From Prorocentrum cordatum (lineage: Eukaryota; Sar; Dinophyceae; Prorocentrales; Prorocentraceae): 64,000 bases of DNA. The notes under the pieces were generated by a model. The model worked only from the letters and a program-made list of their open reading frames with translations, searched no databases and was not told the DNA's origin. Positions 63,788 through 64,000 of the stretch are shown here, piece after piece (position 1 is the first letter of the stretch; every line of letters begins with the position of its first letter). The stretch is taken from assembly GCA_963575745.1 (NCBI GenBank), contig CAUYUJ010014210.1:243189-307188 (forward strand), read 5' to 3'. The translations under genes and the position numbers were made by a program.

Positions 63788-64000
63788 GGGGAAGGGCCAC
63801 GAACCGTGTGAGGGGTGCGCTAAAAAAGTAATTCACTTAACTAACTAACTCCAATGCTCTGCCTGCTCGAAAAACGCATGCGCAATCAAAATCCAATCTG
63901 TCCCCATGGCCCTGCCACACGTTCCTGACTCGGGAACGGCTAAGAAAATGAGAATCCCATGGCCCTGCCGCACGGTCGTAACGTGGGCAAACTCAACTGG
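63788..64000. other. No gene; short direct repeat
   Basis: CCCATGGCCCTGCC followed by GCACG-like sequence appears at about 63903 and 63957, a ~54-bp spaced duplication. No coding signal. Confidence 0.6.

Overview
The window looks like nuclear DNA of a dinoflagellate. The most direct evidence is four reverse-strand relics of the dinoflagellate spliced leader (the 22-nt DinoSL, containing CCATTTTGGCTCAAG) at 41496-41517, 46802-46823, 52066-52080 and 54736-54756. Other support is GC-rich reading frames, very dense simple-sequence DNA, and a retroelement that carries a cytosine-methyltransferase-like domain. No rRNA, tRNA, CRISPR array or confidently named host gene was found. Two 100-base runs of N are assembly gaps inside microsatellites.

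Layout. 1-6486: nested satellites (12-bp, 64-bp and 42-bp units inside a higher-order repeat). 6487-9331: GC-rich DNA without a supported gene. 9891-16506: a nearly complete DIRS-order (tyrosine-recombinase) retrotransposon on the minus strand, with split direct repeats, gag-like ORF, RT-RNase H, tyrosine recombinase and a C5-methyltransferase-like C-terminus, embedded in a (GGA)n tract. 17285-18965: minisatellites and an RNase H relic. 19385-about 23200: LINE copy A (endonuclease, RT, C-terminal zinc motif). 26219-27440: a fold-back element with iterated inverted ends. 28714-29960: LINE RNase H relic. 30390-35095: an AT-rich dispersed repeat in both orientations surrounding a 2.3-kb satellite with a 77-bp unit. 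35660-36122: a large (GAT)n tract.

39902-54756: four consecutive minus-strand cDNA-like units, each starting (5' end) with a DinoSL relic directly abutting a microsatellite: a retroposed gene-like unit, LINE copy B, a LINE of a second type (endonuclease then RNase H then RT) and another gene-like unit with a Nab2-type CCCH remnant. 56318-57000 is a (GT)n-rich tract with a gap. 59949-63726: LINE copy C, cut at its 5' side by (GGA)n.

All recognisable retroelement coding sequence lies on the minus strand. The simplest reading is a transposon and satellite graveyard in which trans-spliced mRNAs and LINE transcripts were reverse-transcribed into microsatellites. Most copies carry frameshifts or stops; the DIRS element and LINE copy A are the least decayed.
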